Below are positions 1 to 6,025 of a stretch of DNA of 7,095 nucleotides, piece after piece; positions within the stretch are counted from its first letter, which is position 1, and every line of letters starts with the position of its first letter. A model generated the notes under the pieces. That model worked only from the letters and a program-made list of their open reading frames with translations, made no database searches and was not told the origin of the DNA. Location: NCBI GenBank assembly GCA_027027485.1, contig JALVLL010000257.1:1-7095 (forward strand), written 5' to 3'. The DNA comes from Candidatus Bipolaricaulota bacterium. Its GTDB lineage: Bacteria; Bipolaricaulota; Bipolaricaulia; Bipolaricaulales; Bipolaricaulaceae. A program made the position numbers and the translations under genes.

Positions 1-614
1 GGGCGGCCGTGGACGAAAGATGGATCCGACCCCTGGAGTTCCTGAGGGGCCTCGTGGAGGAGGGACTTACGCCGGTGGAGGTGACCCGGCTCCCCTGGGA
101 CGGCCCGCGCAAGGCCTTAGCGCGGGGGGAAGTGGCCCTGTCATTCGGGGGCACCTATGAAAAACGGGGGATCCAGGCGGCGGCCAAACTGGGCGAGGTG
201 GACTTCAGGGAGCGTTTCGGTATGGTCACCATCCCGAAGGCCCCGGGGGGCAGGCATGCGGCCACCGTGGGGGGCATGGTCTTTTCCGTATCCCGCCAAT
301 CGGGATCCCCCGAGGCCTGCATGGGGCTCCTGGAGGAGCTGGCCTCCCCGGCGCTCATGGCCGGGTTCTGTTCCCGCACCGGAAGGATCCCCAGCCGCTC
401 ATCGGTGGCCGAGGAGCTCGCCGAGAGGAACTGGTACCTCCGGGAGGAGATGGCCATCCTCCCCTACGCCAGGGCCCGCCCCGTGGACCCCCACTACGCG
501 AAGCTCTCCTTCCAGTTCCGCCTCACGGTGGAGGAGGTTCTCATGGGGAAGCTCTCCCCGGGCGAAGCGGTGAGGAAGGCCAGGGCCGGGATCGAGGCCA
601 TCCTCCAGGGCTAA
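1..614 (+). CDS. Family-1 extracellular solute-binding protein of a sugar ABC transporter, C-terminal part (5' truncated by window)
   Basis: The reading frame is open from base 3 without a stop, so the GTG at 9 is most likely an internal Val codon and the gene begins upstream of the window. About 203 residues are visible. They look like the C-terminal lobe of a family-1 (MalE-like) binding protein: a segment in which the protein is marked as present (ALSFGGTYEKRG), a loop (FGMVTIPKAPGG), a glycine-rich strand (VGGMVFSVS), a helical part (SPALMAGFCSRTGRIPSR) and the usual ending, in which a short GKLSPGEAVRKA helix precedes the terminal helix. Such proteins bind a sugar or glycoside outside the membrane and pass it to a permease pair. 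It is not a copy of the binding protein at 4639-5874; the two differ clearly. Its partner permeases, if it has any, would lie upstream of the window. The TAA stop at 612-614 overlaps the end of mgs on the other strand. The family call is firm; the substrate is unknown. Confidence 0.8.
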   Translation, partial: AAVDERWIRPLEFLRGLVEEGLTPVEVTRLPWDGPRKALARGEVALSFGGTYEKRGIQAAAKLGEVDFRERFGMVTIPKAPGGRHAATVGGMVFSVSRQSGSPEACMGLLEELASPALMAGFCSRTGRIPSRSSVAEELAERNWYLREEMAILPYARARPVDPHYAKLSFQFRLTVEEVLMGKLSPGEAVRKARAGIEAILQG

Positions 615-1759
615 CCGCTCGTCAGGGAGCGGTGCACGTAGTCGGCCACCATCCGGTGGAGGTAATACATGGCGTAGTCATAGCCCCTTAGGGCCACCGT
701 GGTCGTGTATTGGAGGACCCTGGTTATCCAGAGCTTGAAGAGGAGCTCTCTCCAGTCGGGGTCCCCTGGCTCGAAGTGTTCCAGTAGGATCCCATAGACC
801 TCGGCCCAAAGCCCATCATCCATGAAGGCGAAACGGGGATAATCCCTCGAGGCCAAAAGCCCCTCCCGGACCTTTCCGGGGAAGAGCCCCAAGAGCTCCG
901 CCTGGCGGTCGGTCCAGTTCTCCCGTAGAAGCCACAGTGTGCCCTCGATATCGTAGCCGATCTTCTCCTTGACCTCCTGCTTTACCGGGCCGGGATATTC
1001 CACGTGATGGACCGTGCCCTCGGCGACCGCCTCTCCCTTCAGGGACTGGACCGCCGCGAAGCACTCTATGAGCATGGTCTTGAGGTCCGTGAGGGCACCG
1101 TAGAGCTTGTGGAGCTTCCCCACGCCGATGTAGATCTCGGCGATGGAGAGGCCGTGGGCGGCCATGGAGAAGGTGTAGAGGGTATCTATGCCCCAATCGG
1201 ACTGGCGCCTCACCCTATGGTCCGAAAAGAGCACCCCCGCGGCCTCCCGGGTGAGGAGGAGTTCACCCCCGATGGGCTGCTCGATCCAGGGGAGGACGCT
1301 CTTGGGCCATAGGAGGGCGAAGCCGGTGCGGGTGATGAACCAGGTGATCATGGCGTCGGTGGAGGACCGGGGGAAGTAATGTCGCACCACCTGGTATCCC
1401 TCGTCGGCGGCCTCCTCCGCCTTGGTGATCCACTCCTCGGAGAAGGAGACGATATCGGCATCGTAGAAGTGGACACGCTCGTGATCGGTCCTCTCGAGGA
1501 AGTACTTCAGGGCGGTGTTCATCCCGTCGCCCTTTCCTGGCCTCAGCTCCCCGATCCTCTCCTGTACGATGACGTTCACCGGCTTTCCGTATTCACGCGA
1601 GAGGTCGGGTATCGCGGCGGATACAGCGCGGAAGCAGTGGTCCTCGCTGGCGCCGACACAGAGCACCTCCTTCACCCGCGGGTGATCCAGGGCGACCTTG
1701 ACGTTCCGCAAAAGGACTTCAGGGTCTTCTTCCTTGAAGGGAAATACAACCAGGGACAT
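611..1759 (-). CDS. mgs: Mannosylglycerate synthase (GDP-mannose:D-glycerate mannosyltransferase, GT78)
   Basis: This enzyme makes 2-O-alpha-mannosyl-D-glycerate in one step from GDP-mannose and D-glycerate, in the cytoplasm. The product is a compatible solute of thermophiles. The 382-residue protein follows, by memory, the Rhodothermus marinus enzyme (about 397 residues) along its whole length, starting with the same MSLVVFPFK. Family residues known from the crystal structure are at the same numbers: Lys76 in GKGDGMN, the metal- and nucleotide-binding DAD at 100-102, Arg131 and Asp135 in the acceptor loop, Asp192 in WGID, and His217 and Tyr220 in the KLHKLY stretch. The C-terminal helical part carries ALRGYDYA at 356-363. 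ATG at 1759 has GGGAGGTT at 1763-1770, 3 nt upstream. The gene starts 13 bp after the ATPase stop, so it is the last gene of the transporter operon. No phosphatase gene is needed for this route and none is present. The TAG stop at 611-613 overlaps the convergent gene's stop. Confidence 0.95.
   Translation of the reverse strand: MSLVVFPFKEEDPEVLLRNVKVALDHPRVKEVLCVGASEDHCFRAVSAAIPDLSREYGKPVNVIVQERIGELRPGKGDGMNTALKYFLERTDHERVHFYDADIVSFSEEWITKAEEAADEGYQVVRHYFPRSSTDAMITWFITRTGFALLWPKSVLPWIEQPIGGELLLTREAAGVLFSDHRVRRQSDWGIDTLYTFSMAAHGLSIAEIYIGVGKLHKLYGALTDLKTMLIECFAAVQSLKGEAVAEGTVHHVEYPGPVKQEVKEKIGYDIEGTLWLLRENWTDRQAELLGLFPGKVREGLLASRDYPRFAFMDDGLWAEVYGILLEHFEPGDPDWRELLFKLWITRVLQYTTTVALRGYDYAMYYLHRMVADYVHRSLTSG
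614..633. terminator. Small hairpin at the convergent gene ends, possible bidirectional terminator
   Basis: ACCGCTC at 614-620 and GAGCGGT at 627-633 form a perfect 7-bp GC-rich stem with a 6-nt loop. It lies exactly where the rightward binding-protein gene and the leftward mgs gene run into each other, and it is inside the last codons of mgs. There is no T-run on either side, so it does not meet the usual intrinsic-terminator model. It could be a weak bidirectional stop or an mRNA 3'-end barrier, or it could be chance in GC-rich coding sequence. Confidence 0.35.
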
Positions 1760-1762
1760 GGC

Positions 1763-1770
1763 AACCTCCC
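1763..1770 (-). promoter_or_regulatory. Ribosome binding site of mgs
   Basis: GGGAGGTT on the minus strand lies 3 nt before the mgs ATG, inside the 13-bp gap after the ATPase stop at 1773-1775. It supports ATG 1759 as the start and shows that mgs has its own translation signal within the operon. Confidence 0.75.
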
Positions 1771-1772
1771 GT

Positions 1773-2870
1773 TCACTGGAATCTGATCGCTTCCCCCGTG
1801 GCCTCGTCGAAGAGGCGGATCTTTTCCTTGGTGAGCACGAGCCCGATGGTCTGTCCGGGCCGGACGGGAAGGTCCGGGCTGGTGGCGACCTTCAGGATGT
1901 CGCTTCCCACCTGAACCGTGAGGAGCTGCTGGGCCCCAAGGGGTTCCGATACCACCACCTTGGCCGCGAGCGTCCCCTCCTCCGGTGTGGGCCTCACCTC
2001 GATGTTCTCGGCCCGGATCCCCAGGATCACGGTCTGCCCCACCATCTCCGCGAGCCTCTCGCGCCACTCCTCGCGTACCTCTACCGTGAAGTCCCCCACG
2101 GCGAGGTATACCCCACCGTCGGACGCCCCCACCTCGGCCCGGATGAAGTTCATGGGCGGGGTCCCGATGAACCCCCCCACGAACACGTTGGCGGGTTTAT
2201 CGTAGACCTCGCTGGGGGTATCGAGCTGCACGATCTCTCCCTCCCGCATCACGGCGATCCGATCCCCCAGGGAAAGGGCCTCGATCTGGTCGTGGGTCAC
2301 ATAGACGGTGGTGGTCCCCACCTCCCGGTGGAGCTTTTTGAGCTCGGCGCGCATCTGGAGGCGCAACAGGGCATCGAGGTTGGAGAGGGGCTCGTCCATG
2401 AGCAGGACCTCGGGGCGCATCACCAGTGCCCGTGCCACCGCCACCCGTTGCCTCTGGCCCCCCGAGAGTTGCGAAGGATACCGATTCAAGAGCTCATCTA
2501 TCTGCAGAAGCTCCGCCACTTCCCTGACCGCCTTCCTTATCTCCTCCTTGGGTGTGTGGCGCATACGGAGGCCGAAGGCGATGTTCTGGGCCACGGTCAT
2601 GTGGGGGAAGACGGCGTAGGACTGGAAGACCATGGCGATGCCACGTTTAGCCGGGGGGAGCTCGGTGACGTCACGGCCCCCGATGTAGACCCGCCCCTGA
2701 TCCACGCGCTCCAACCCGGCGATACAGCGGAGGGTGGTGGTCTTCCCACAACCGGAAGGCCCGAGGAGGACCAGGAACTCGCCCGGGTTGACGACGAGGT
2801 TCAGGTCCTTCACGGCGACGACCTTGCCGAAGGTCTTCCTCACGTTTTCCAAACGTATTTCGGCAGCCAT
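1773..2870 (-). CDS. Sugar ABC transporter ATPase, MalK/UgpC/MsmX type
   Basis: This 365-residue protein is the ATP-hydrolysing subunit that drives uptake through the two permeases upstream of it in the operon. It acts as a dimer on the inner face of the membrane. All motifs are intact: Walker A GPSGCGKTT at 37-45, Q-loop Gln83, signature LSGGQ at 135-139, Walker B VLLMDEP at 155-161, D-loop SNLD at 163-166 and H-loop His193. From about residue 235 there is a C-terminal TOBE/OB-type domain as in MalK and UgpC, with ILGIRAENI and IRLFDEATG. Length matches the family (about 360-370). ATG at 2870 is preceded by AGAGGTG with 5-nt spacing, and the permease stop lies only 4 bp upstream. Proteins of this type often serve several importers in one cell, so it might also power the transporter of the partial binding protein at 1-614. 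That sharing is inference. The substrate cannot be told from the ATPase. Confidence 0.96.
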   Translation of the reverse strand: MAAEIRLENVRKTFGKVVAVKDLNLVVNPGEFLVLLGPSGCGKTTTLRCIAGLERVDQGRVYIGGRDVTELPPAKRGIAMVFQSYAVFPHMTVAQNIAFGLRMRHTPKEEIRKAVREVAELLQIDELLNRYPSQLSGGQRQRVAVARALVMRPEVLLMDEPLSNLDALLRLQMRAELKKLHREVGTTTVYVTHDQIEALSLGDRIAVMREGEIVQLDTPSEVYDKPANVFVGGFIGTPPMNFIRAEVGASDGGVYLAVGDFTVEVREEWRERLAEMVGQTVILGIRAENIEVRPTPEEGTLAAKVVVSEPLGAQQLLTVQVGSDILKVATSPDLPVRPGQTIGLVLTKEKIRLFDEATGEAIRFQ

Positions 2871-2874
2871 CTCT

Positions 2875-3696
2875 TCACCTCTCCGCCGTCGCCCCGCCCC
2901 ACATGTGGAAGAGATACCTCCTGATAAGGAACATGAAGAAGAGGGCGGGGAGGATCATGAAGAACCCCCCGGCGAACCGGAAGTAGAGGGGGGAGGCCTG
3001 GATGGTGGTGAGGATATGTGCGGGGAGGGTACGGTTGTTGACCGTGAGGATGGTGGCGGCGAAGACCTCGTTCCACGAGATCACGAAGGTGAACATCGCC
3101 GCCGCCGCCAAGCCGGGCAGCGCCAGGGGCAAGGCCACCCGGACGAAGGCGCCGAAGCGGCTGCACCCCAGGGTCATCGCCGCCTCCTCCAGGTCCTTGG
3201 GAACCCCCATGAATATCCCCGTGGTGATGATCACCGCGAACGGGAGCGCCATGGCGGTGTGTATGAGGGCCACCCCGATCAGGGTGTCGTAAAGCCCCCA
3301 TTTTATGAACGTGACCGCCAGCGGAACCGCGAGGAGCGCCGTGGGGAACATCCGGGTGATCAGGATCCCCAACCTAAACCCCTCCCGTCCCCGGAAATGG
3401 AAGCGGGCCACCGCGTATCCCGCCGGAGCCCCCACCGCCAGGGTAAAGGCCAGGGTAAGGAGCGCCACCCAAACGCTGTTTGAAAGCGACCTCAGCACCC
3501 CGTAGGAGTTGAGGAAGAACCTCATGGTGTCCAGGGAGAAACGGCTGGGGAGGATGGGCTTGGGCCACCTGTAGATCTCGTTCCGGGGCGTGAAGGCCGA
3601 GATCCCGATGAAGAATATCGGCACCAACACCCACAACGCGAAGGCGGTGACCGCCATATAAAGGAGCGTCCTGCGCAGTATCCAGGGATAGCTCAT
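2875..3696 (-). CDS. Sugar ABC transporter permease, MalG type (binding-protein-dependent transport inner membrane component)
   Basis: This 273-residue inner-membrane protein should pair with the permease encoded just upstream to form the transport channel. It has an N-terminal membrane segment at about 10-33, further segments near 74-95, 108-130, 138-162, 195-215 and 240-260, six in all, which is normal for MalG-type subunits. The EAA loop that docks to the ATPase is clear at 171-195: EEAAMTLG, then LP at 189-190 and a second LPG. The SWNEVF motif at 207-212 is typical of this family. I chose ATG 3696 rather than an in-frame upstream ATG at 3744. The shorter form begins MSYPWILRRT like its relatives and has GAGGTGG 7 nt upstream. 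Its ATG also overlaps the TGA of permease 1 as ATGA (3693-3696), the classic coupled arrangement. The longer form would add a proline- and glycine-rich stretch that is really the end of permease 1 in another frame. Confidence 0.94.
   Translation of the reverse strand: MSYPWILRRTLLYMAVTAFALWVLVPIFFIGISAFTPRNEIYRWPKPILPSRFSLDTMRFFLNSYGVLRSLSNSVWVALLTLAFTLAVGAPAGYAVARFHFRGREGFRLGILITRMFPTALLAVPLAVTFIKWGLYDTLIGVALIHTAMALPFAVIITTGIFMGVPKDLEEAAMTLGCSRFGAFVRVALPLALPGLAAAAMFTFVISWNEVFAATILTVNNRTLPAHILTTIQASPLYFRFAGGFFMILPALFFMFLIRRYLFHMWGGATAER
2876..2882 (-). promoter_or_regulatory. Ribosome binding site of the ATPase gene
   Basis: AGAGGTG on the minus strand, 5 nt before ATG 2870. It overlaps the TGA stop (2875-2877) of the preceding permease gene, which implies translational coupling between permease 2 and the ATPase. 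Confidence 0.7.
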
Positions 3697-4571
3697 GCCC
3701 GCACCACCTCTGCCCGGGAACGGAGGAACCTGAGGTACCCCCATGTCATCGCGATGGAGATCACCATCAAGAATACCGCGTAAGCGGAGGCGATGTGGCT
3801 ATTGCGGTAGAGGAAGTGCCAGAAGTATGCCTGCCCCGAGAGCACGGGGATGATATCGCCGGCCAACGCGAGCACCACCGCGAAGGTCTGGAGGGCGAAG
3901 ATGGTGCGGATGATGAGGGCCGACTGCAGCGAGGGCTTGAGCAGGGGGAGTATCACATACCATATCTTCCTCCAACCCCGCGCCCCCAGGACCTCGGCGG
4001 CCTCCAGGTAATCCTTGGAGATCATCTGTAAACCCGCCACCAAGATCACCATCACGATGGCGGTGGCGCGCCAATGCTCCGCCACCACCACCGCCAGGAA
4101 AGTGAGCCCGATGTTCTGGTAGGAGATGTAATAGATGGGTTTATCGATGATCCCCAGGCTGTAGAGGATGGAGTTCAGGAACCCGTGTTGGGTGAAGATC
4201 GACAACCAGATGAGTCCGGCGGCCAGATCCGAGATCCCCAGCGGCAAAGCGAAGAGATAGAGGAAAAACCTCGACCCCTTGAACCCCGTGTTTATCAGAA
4301 GGGCCATCGCCAGCGCCGTGACGACCTGCAGGGGAACGATGGTGAGGGCGAGAAGGAAGGTGTATTTCAGGGCCTCGATGAAATGTACATCTTTCACCAT
4401 CCGCTTGAAATAATCCAGGGTGAAAGCCCCATTATCCGTGCGGAATGAGAGAAGGATCGCGTTGAAAAGCGGCATCAGGAAGAAGATACCGATGAAGATC
4501 AGGGTGGGAAGGAGAAGCCAATAGGGGAGGAACGTGTCCGTTCCCAACAGCTTGCGCAGCCCTTTGTCCAT
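3693..4571 (-). CDS. Sugar ABC transporter permease, MalF type (binding-protein-dependent transport inner membrane component)
   Basis: This 292-residue inner-membrane protein is the first of the two channel subunits. Membrane segments are visible near residues 15-42, 68-93, 103-126, 155-182, 214-237 and 262-283. The ATPase-docking EAA loop is at 190-213: EAAEVLGARGW, then VILPLLKP. Its length is that of the shorter MalF/UgpA class, without the large extra periplasmic loop of Escherichia coli MalF. ATG 4571 (MDKGLRKLLG) is the chosen start. An upstream in-frame ATG at 4607 falls in the loop of a terminator-like hairpin, and its 12 extra residues would be encoded by the hairpin arm, so it is unlikely. 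No clear Shine-Dalgarno precedes ATG 4571, unlike every other gene of the operon, so a non-ATG start a few codons downstream cannot be excluded. The stop overlaps the start of permease 2 by 4 bp. Confidence 0.93.
   Translation of the reverse strand: MDKGLRKLLGTDTFLPYWLLLPTLIFIGIFFLMPLFNAILLSFRTDNGAFTLDYFKRMVKDVHFIEALKYTFLLALTIVPLQVVTALAMALLINTGFKGSRFFLYLFALPLGISDLAAGLIWLSIFTQHGFLNSILYSLGIIDKPIYYISYQNIGLTFLAVVVAEHWRATAIVMVILVAGLQMISKDYLEAAEVLGARGWRKIWYVILPLLKPSLQSALIIRTIFALQTFAVVLALAGDIIPVLSGQAYFWHFLYRNSHIASAYAVFLMVISIAMTWGYLRFLRSRAEVVRA
3704..3710 (-). promoter_or_regulatory. Ribosome binding site deciding the start of permease 2
   Basis: GAGGTGG on the minus strand lies 7 nt before ATG 3696, inside the end of permease 1. 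It favours this start over the in-frame ATG at 3744. Confidence 0.7.
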
Positions 4572-4591
4572 CGAACCGATGTTAAGAGAAA

Positions 4592-4621
4592 AAGAGGGGG
4601 AGGGCATCCCCTCCCCCTCTT
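4592..4621 (-). terminator. Strong hairpin with T-run between binding-protein and permease genes (partial terminator or 3'-end stabiliser)
   Basis: On the minus strand a perfect 13-bp GC-rich stem (arms 4609-4621 and 4592-4604) closes a 4-nt loop (4605-4608). Its last two stem bases begin a run of five T (complement of 4589-4593), followed by CTCTTAAC. It begins 17 nt after the TAA stop (4639-4641) of the binding-protein gene and ends 20 nt before the permease start. The shape is that of an intrinsic terminator. Since the downstream permeases have no other visible promoter, it probably acts as a leaky terminator or as a barrier to 3' decay. Either would give far more binding protein than permease, as is known for malE-malF in E. 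coli. The effect here is inferred. Confidence 0.8.
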
Positions 4622-4638
4622 CCGCCCCAGTTTAGGTA

Positions 4639-5874
4639 TTACCCGCCGTCGGGAGCGGGATACGGGGCATTGGCCTCGAGGTAGAGCTCCCTGAGCCGGG
4701 TGGCCTGGGCGCGGAGGAACTTCACGTCCACCGGCTCGCCCTTGACCACGAACTTGAAGAAGGTGTCCTTGTAGATCTTCTTGTACTCGTCGGAGATCCC
4801 GCCGGGGATGAAGGACACGATGGCATCAGGGGAAGCGGCTTGGGCGGAGACACCCCTGGCCAGGATCTGCAGCGCGCCCTTGGGCAAGGCCCCCGCGGCC
4901 TCGGCCACCACCGGGAAGAAGCCCACGCCCTGCAGGATCTTCACCTGGACCTCGGGGCTGGTGAGGTACTCGATCAGCTTGGCCGCGGCATCGGGATTGG
5001 GAGAGACCTTGGGGATGGCGAGCCCGCCGAGCACGGTGATGAACCCACGGCCGAAGGGCCCGGCCGGGGAGGGGATGGCGATGAAGTCATCGGGGCGCTC
5101 GATGATGGCCTGCTTCACGCGGGCGGTGTGGTCCCAAGCGATCCAGACCTCCTCGGAAAGGAGCGGCGTGTCCATGGAGTCCCAGGTGGGGGCGGCGGGG
5201 TTAACGTACTCCCACAGCTCCTTCATGAAGTTCCACATCTTCACCGCGGCGCCGGAGTCGAACGCCAGCACCTGGTAACCGGTGAAGGAAGGATAGAGAT
5301 AGCCGTGGATGAACCGATGCAGGAGGCTCTTGGGTCCAGCGGGTATGCCAAGCTTCTTCTCCCCTGTAGCTTTGTATATGTTTTCAGCCCATTTGAGAAG
5401 CCCCTCATAGGTGAGGGCCCAGGGGTTCACGCCATAGGGCAAATAGGCCAGGGCCTTCTTGTTGACCACCATGAGGTAGGTGGCCTGCACGAAGGGCACA
5501 TAGACCTGGCGCCCACCGATGACCGCGAGCTTCGTGAGCCCTTCGGGGATGGTGCCGCCGGTCTTCACCCCGCTGACATCGGCCAGGGCCTCGGCCAAGG
5601 GGGAGAGATCCCCGTGGAGGCCGCAGAGCACGGCTATCTGCCCCTTGCCGGCCTCGTACTCCGCTTGGACACGGGACGTGAACTCCGCGTACTCGGCACC
5701 GACGAACTTCACCTTGATCCCGGTGGCCTCGGTGAACGGCGCCAGGACCTCGTTGCGGATGAACTCGGCCTCGGCGATGGGAACGAACTGGGTGGACATC
5801 CAGACGATCTCCTCCGCCACTCCGGCGAAGGCCCCGATGAACAACGCTGCGAACAAAATGCTGAGTTTCCTCAT
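4639..5874 (-). CDS. Sugar ABC transporter substrate-binding protein, family 1 (MalE-like), first gene of the operon
   Basis: This 411-residue exported protein captures the substrate and delivers it to the permeases encoded downstream. A Sec signal peptide is obvious: MRKLSILF, a hydrophobic core, and a likely cleavage after Ala20 (FAGVA/EE). There is no lipobox cysteine, so it should be a free periplasmic protein rather than a lipoprotein. The mature part is a typical two-lobe family-1 protein: a beta strand at the start (EEIVWMSTQF), LAPFTEATGIKVKFV near 50-64, the hinge-proximal VPFVQATYLMVVNKKAL, a WAENIYKATGEKKLG helix, EEVWIAWDHTARVKQAI, the GGLAIPKVSPNPDAAAKLIEYLTSPEVQ block, and a C-terminal helix. 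ATG 5874 is supported by AAAAGGAGG 7 nt upstream and by the signal peptide. A longer in-frame ATG at 5949 would put 25 charged residues before it. Many Trp, Tyr and Asp residues suit a sugar or glycoside ligand, but which one cannot be read from the sequence. Mannosylglycerate or a related solute is a guess from context. Confidence 0.95.
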   Translation of the reverse strand: MRKLSILFAALFIGAFAGVAEEIVWMSTQFVPIAEAEFIRNEVLAPFTEATGIKVKFVGAEYAEFTSRVQAEYEAGKGQIAVLCGLHGDLSPLAEALADVSGVKTGGTIPEGLTKLAVIGGRQVYVPFVQATYLMVVNKKALAYLPYGVNPWALTYEGLLKWAENIYKATGEKKLGIPAGPKSLLHRFIHGYLYPSFTGYQVLAFDSGAAVKMWNFMKELWEYVNPAAPTWDSMDTPLLSEEVWIAWDHTARVKQAIIERPDDFIAIPSPAGPFGRGFITVLGGLAIPKVSPNPDAAAKLIEYLTSPEVQVKILQGVGFFPVVAEAAGALPKGALQILARGVSAQAASPDAIVSFIPGGISDEYKKIYKDTFFKFVVKGEPVDVKFLRAQATRLRELYLEANAPYPAPDGG

Positions 5875-5881
5875 AGCACTC

Positions 5882-5890
5882 CCTCCTTTT
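5882..5890 (-). promoter_or_regulatory. Strong ribosome binding site of the binding-protein gene
   Basis: AAAAGGAGG on the minus strand ends 7 nt before ATG 5874. It is the best Shine-Dalgarno in the window. It fixes the start and fits a gene that needs high expression. Confidence 0.85.
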
Positions 5891-5950
5891 GGGAACGAGG
5901 ATTTTTTGGAGTCGTAACCTCTTTCCACCTCCCCATCAATTTTGCTCAAT

Positions 5951-5984
5951 GGACGAAACCATTTTAGTCCCGGCAGGGACGAAA
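5951..5984 (+). repeat. Direct repeat GGACGAAA, 26 bp apart, in the divergent control region
   Basis: GGACGAAA occurs at 5951-5958 and again at 5977-5984. The second copy is one arm of the palindrome at 5962-5985, and the palindrome's other arm reads GGACTAAAA on the minus strand. Together these are three similar half-sites within 34 bp, a pattern expected of an additional binding site, although one 8-bp repeat could be chance. Confidence 0.4.
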
Positions 5985-5990
5985 AGTCAA
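5961..5990 (-). promoter_or_regulatory. Sigma70-type promoter of the transporter-mgs operon
   Basis: On the minus strand, a -35 box TTGACT (5985-5990) is followed after 18 bp by a -10 box TAAAAT (5961-5966). Transcription would start near 5954 and give a leader of about 80 nt before the binding-protein ATG, with the ribosome binding site inside it. Both boxes are one mismatch from consensus (TTGACA and TATAAT). No other convincing promoter was seen for the five genes. Confidence 0.7.
5962..5985. promoter_or_regulatory. Palindromic operator candidate inside the operon promoter
   Basis: A 24-bp interrupted palindrome with arms TTTT-n-GTCCC and GGGAC-n-AAAA has 10 of its 12 positions matched. 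It fills the spacer and touches both the -10 and the -35 box of the leftward promoter, so a bound protein would block RNA polymerase. It ends 22 bp before the extended -10 of the divergent GT4 gene, so one regulator could serve both directions. It does not look like a standard LacI-family operator, and no regulator gene is in the window. Confidence 0.55.
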
Positions 5991-6007
5991 GTGCGGATCA
6001 TTTTCTC

Positions 6008-6016
6008 TGCTAAAAT
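6008..6016 (+). promoter_or_regulatory. Extended -10 promoter of the GT4 gene, predicted leaderless
   Basis: TGC-TAAAAT (6008-6016) is an extended -10 element only 9 bp before ATG 6026. Transcription would begin at about 6023-6026, leaving almost no 5' leader. There is no Shine-Dalgarno upstream of the ATG, which agrees with a leaderless message. No good -35 box is seen at the matching distance. Confidence 0.5.
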
Positions 6017-6025
6017 TGCCCCGCC

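Noticed and set aside
1698..2924. A 408-codon open frame on the plus strand opposite the ATPase gene
   Set aside because: It is a shadow of the ATPase gene. The translated protein is low in meaning, rich in His, Gly and Pro, and matches no family, while the minus-strand frame has every ABC motif.
2734..3483. A 249-codon plus-strand frame rich in Glu, Gly, Arg and His opposite permease 2
   Set aside because: It is antisense to a well-supported membrane protein; the composition is what results from reading hydrophobic codons on the other strand.
3697..3744. N-terminal extension of permease 2 from the ATG at 3744
   Set aside because: The added 16 residues lie within the permease 1 coding end. 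ATG 3696 has a ribosome binding site and the coupled ATGA overlap.
5875..5949. N-terminal extension of the binding protein from the ATG at 5949
   Set aside because: It would put 25 mostly charged residues before the signal peptide and would include the strong ribosome binding site within the coding region.
4840..5967. A 375-codon open frame on the plus strand opposite the binding-protein gene
   Set aside because: GC-rich codon use leaves the antisense frame free of stops. Its product is Gly/His/Asp-rich without recognisable domains, and the minus strand encodes a clear signal peptide and binding protein.
5875..6025. A small RNA or riboswitch in the divergent intergenic region
   Set aside because: The 151 bp are accounted for by a promoter, a palindrome, a ribosome binding site and a second promoter element. 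The roughly 80-nt leader shows no aptamer-like arrangement that I can recognise.
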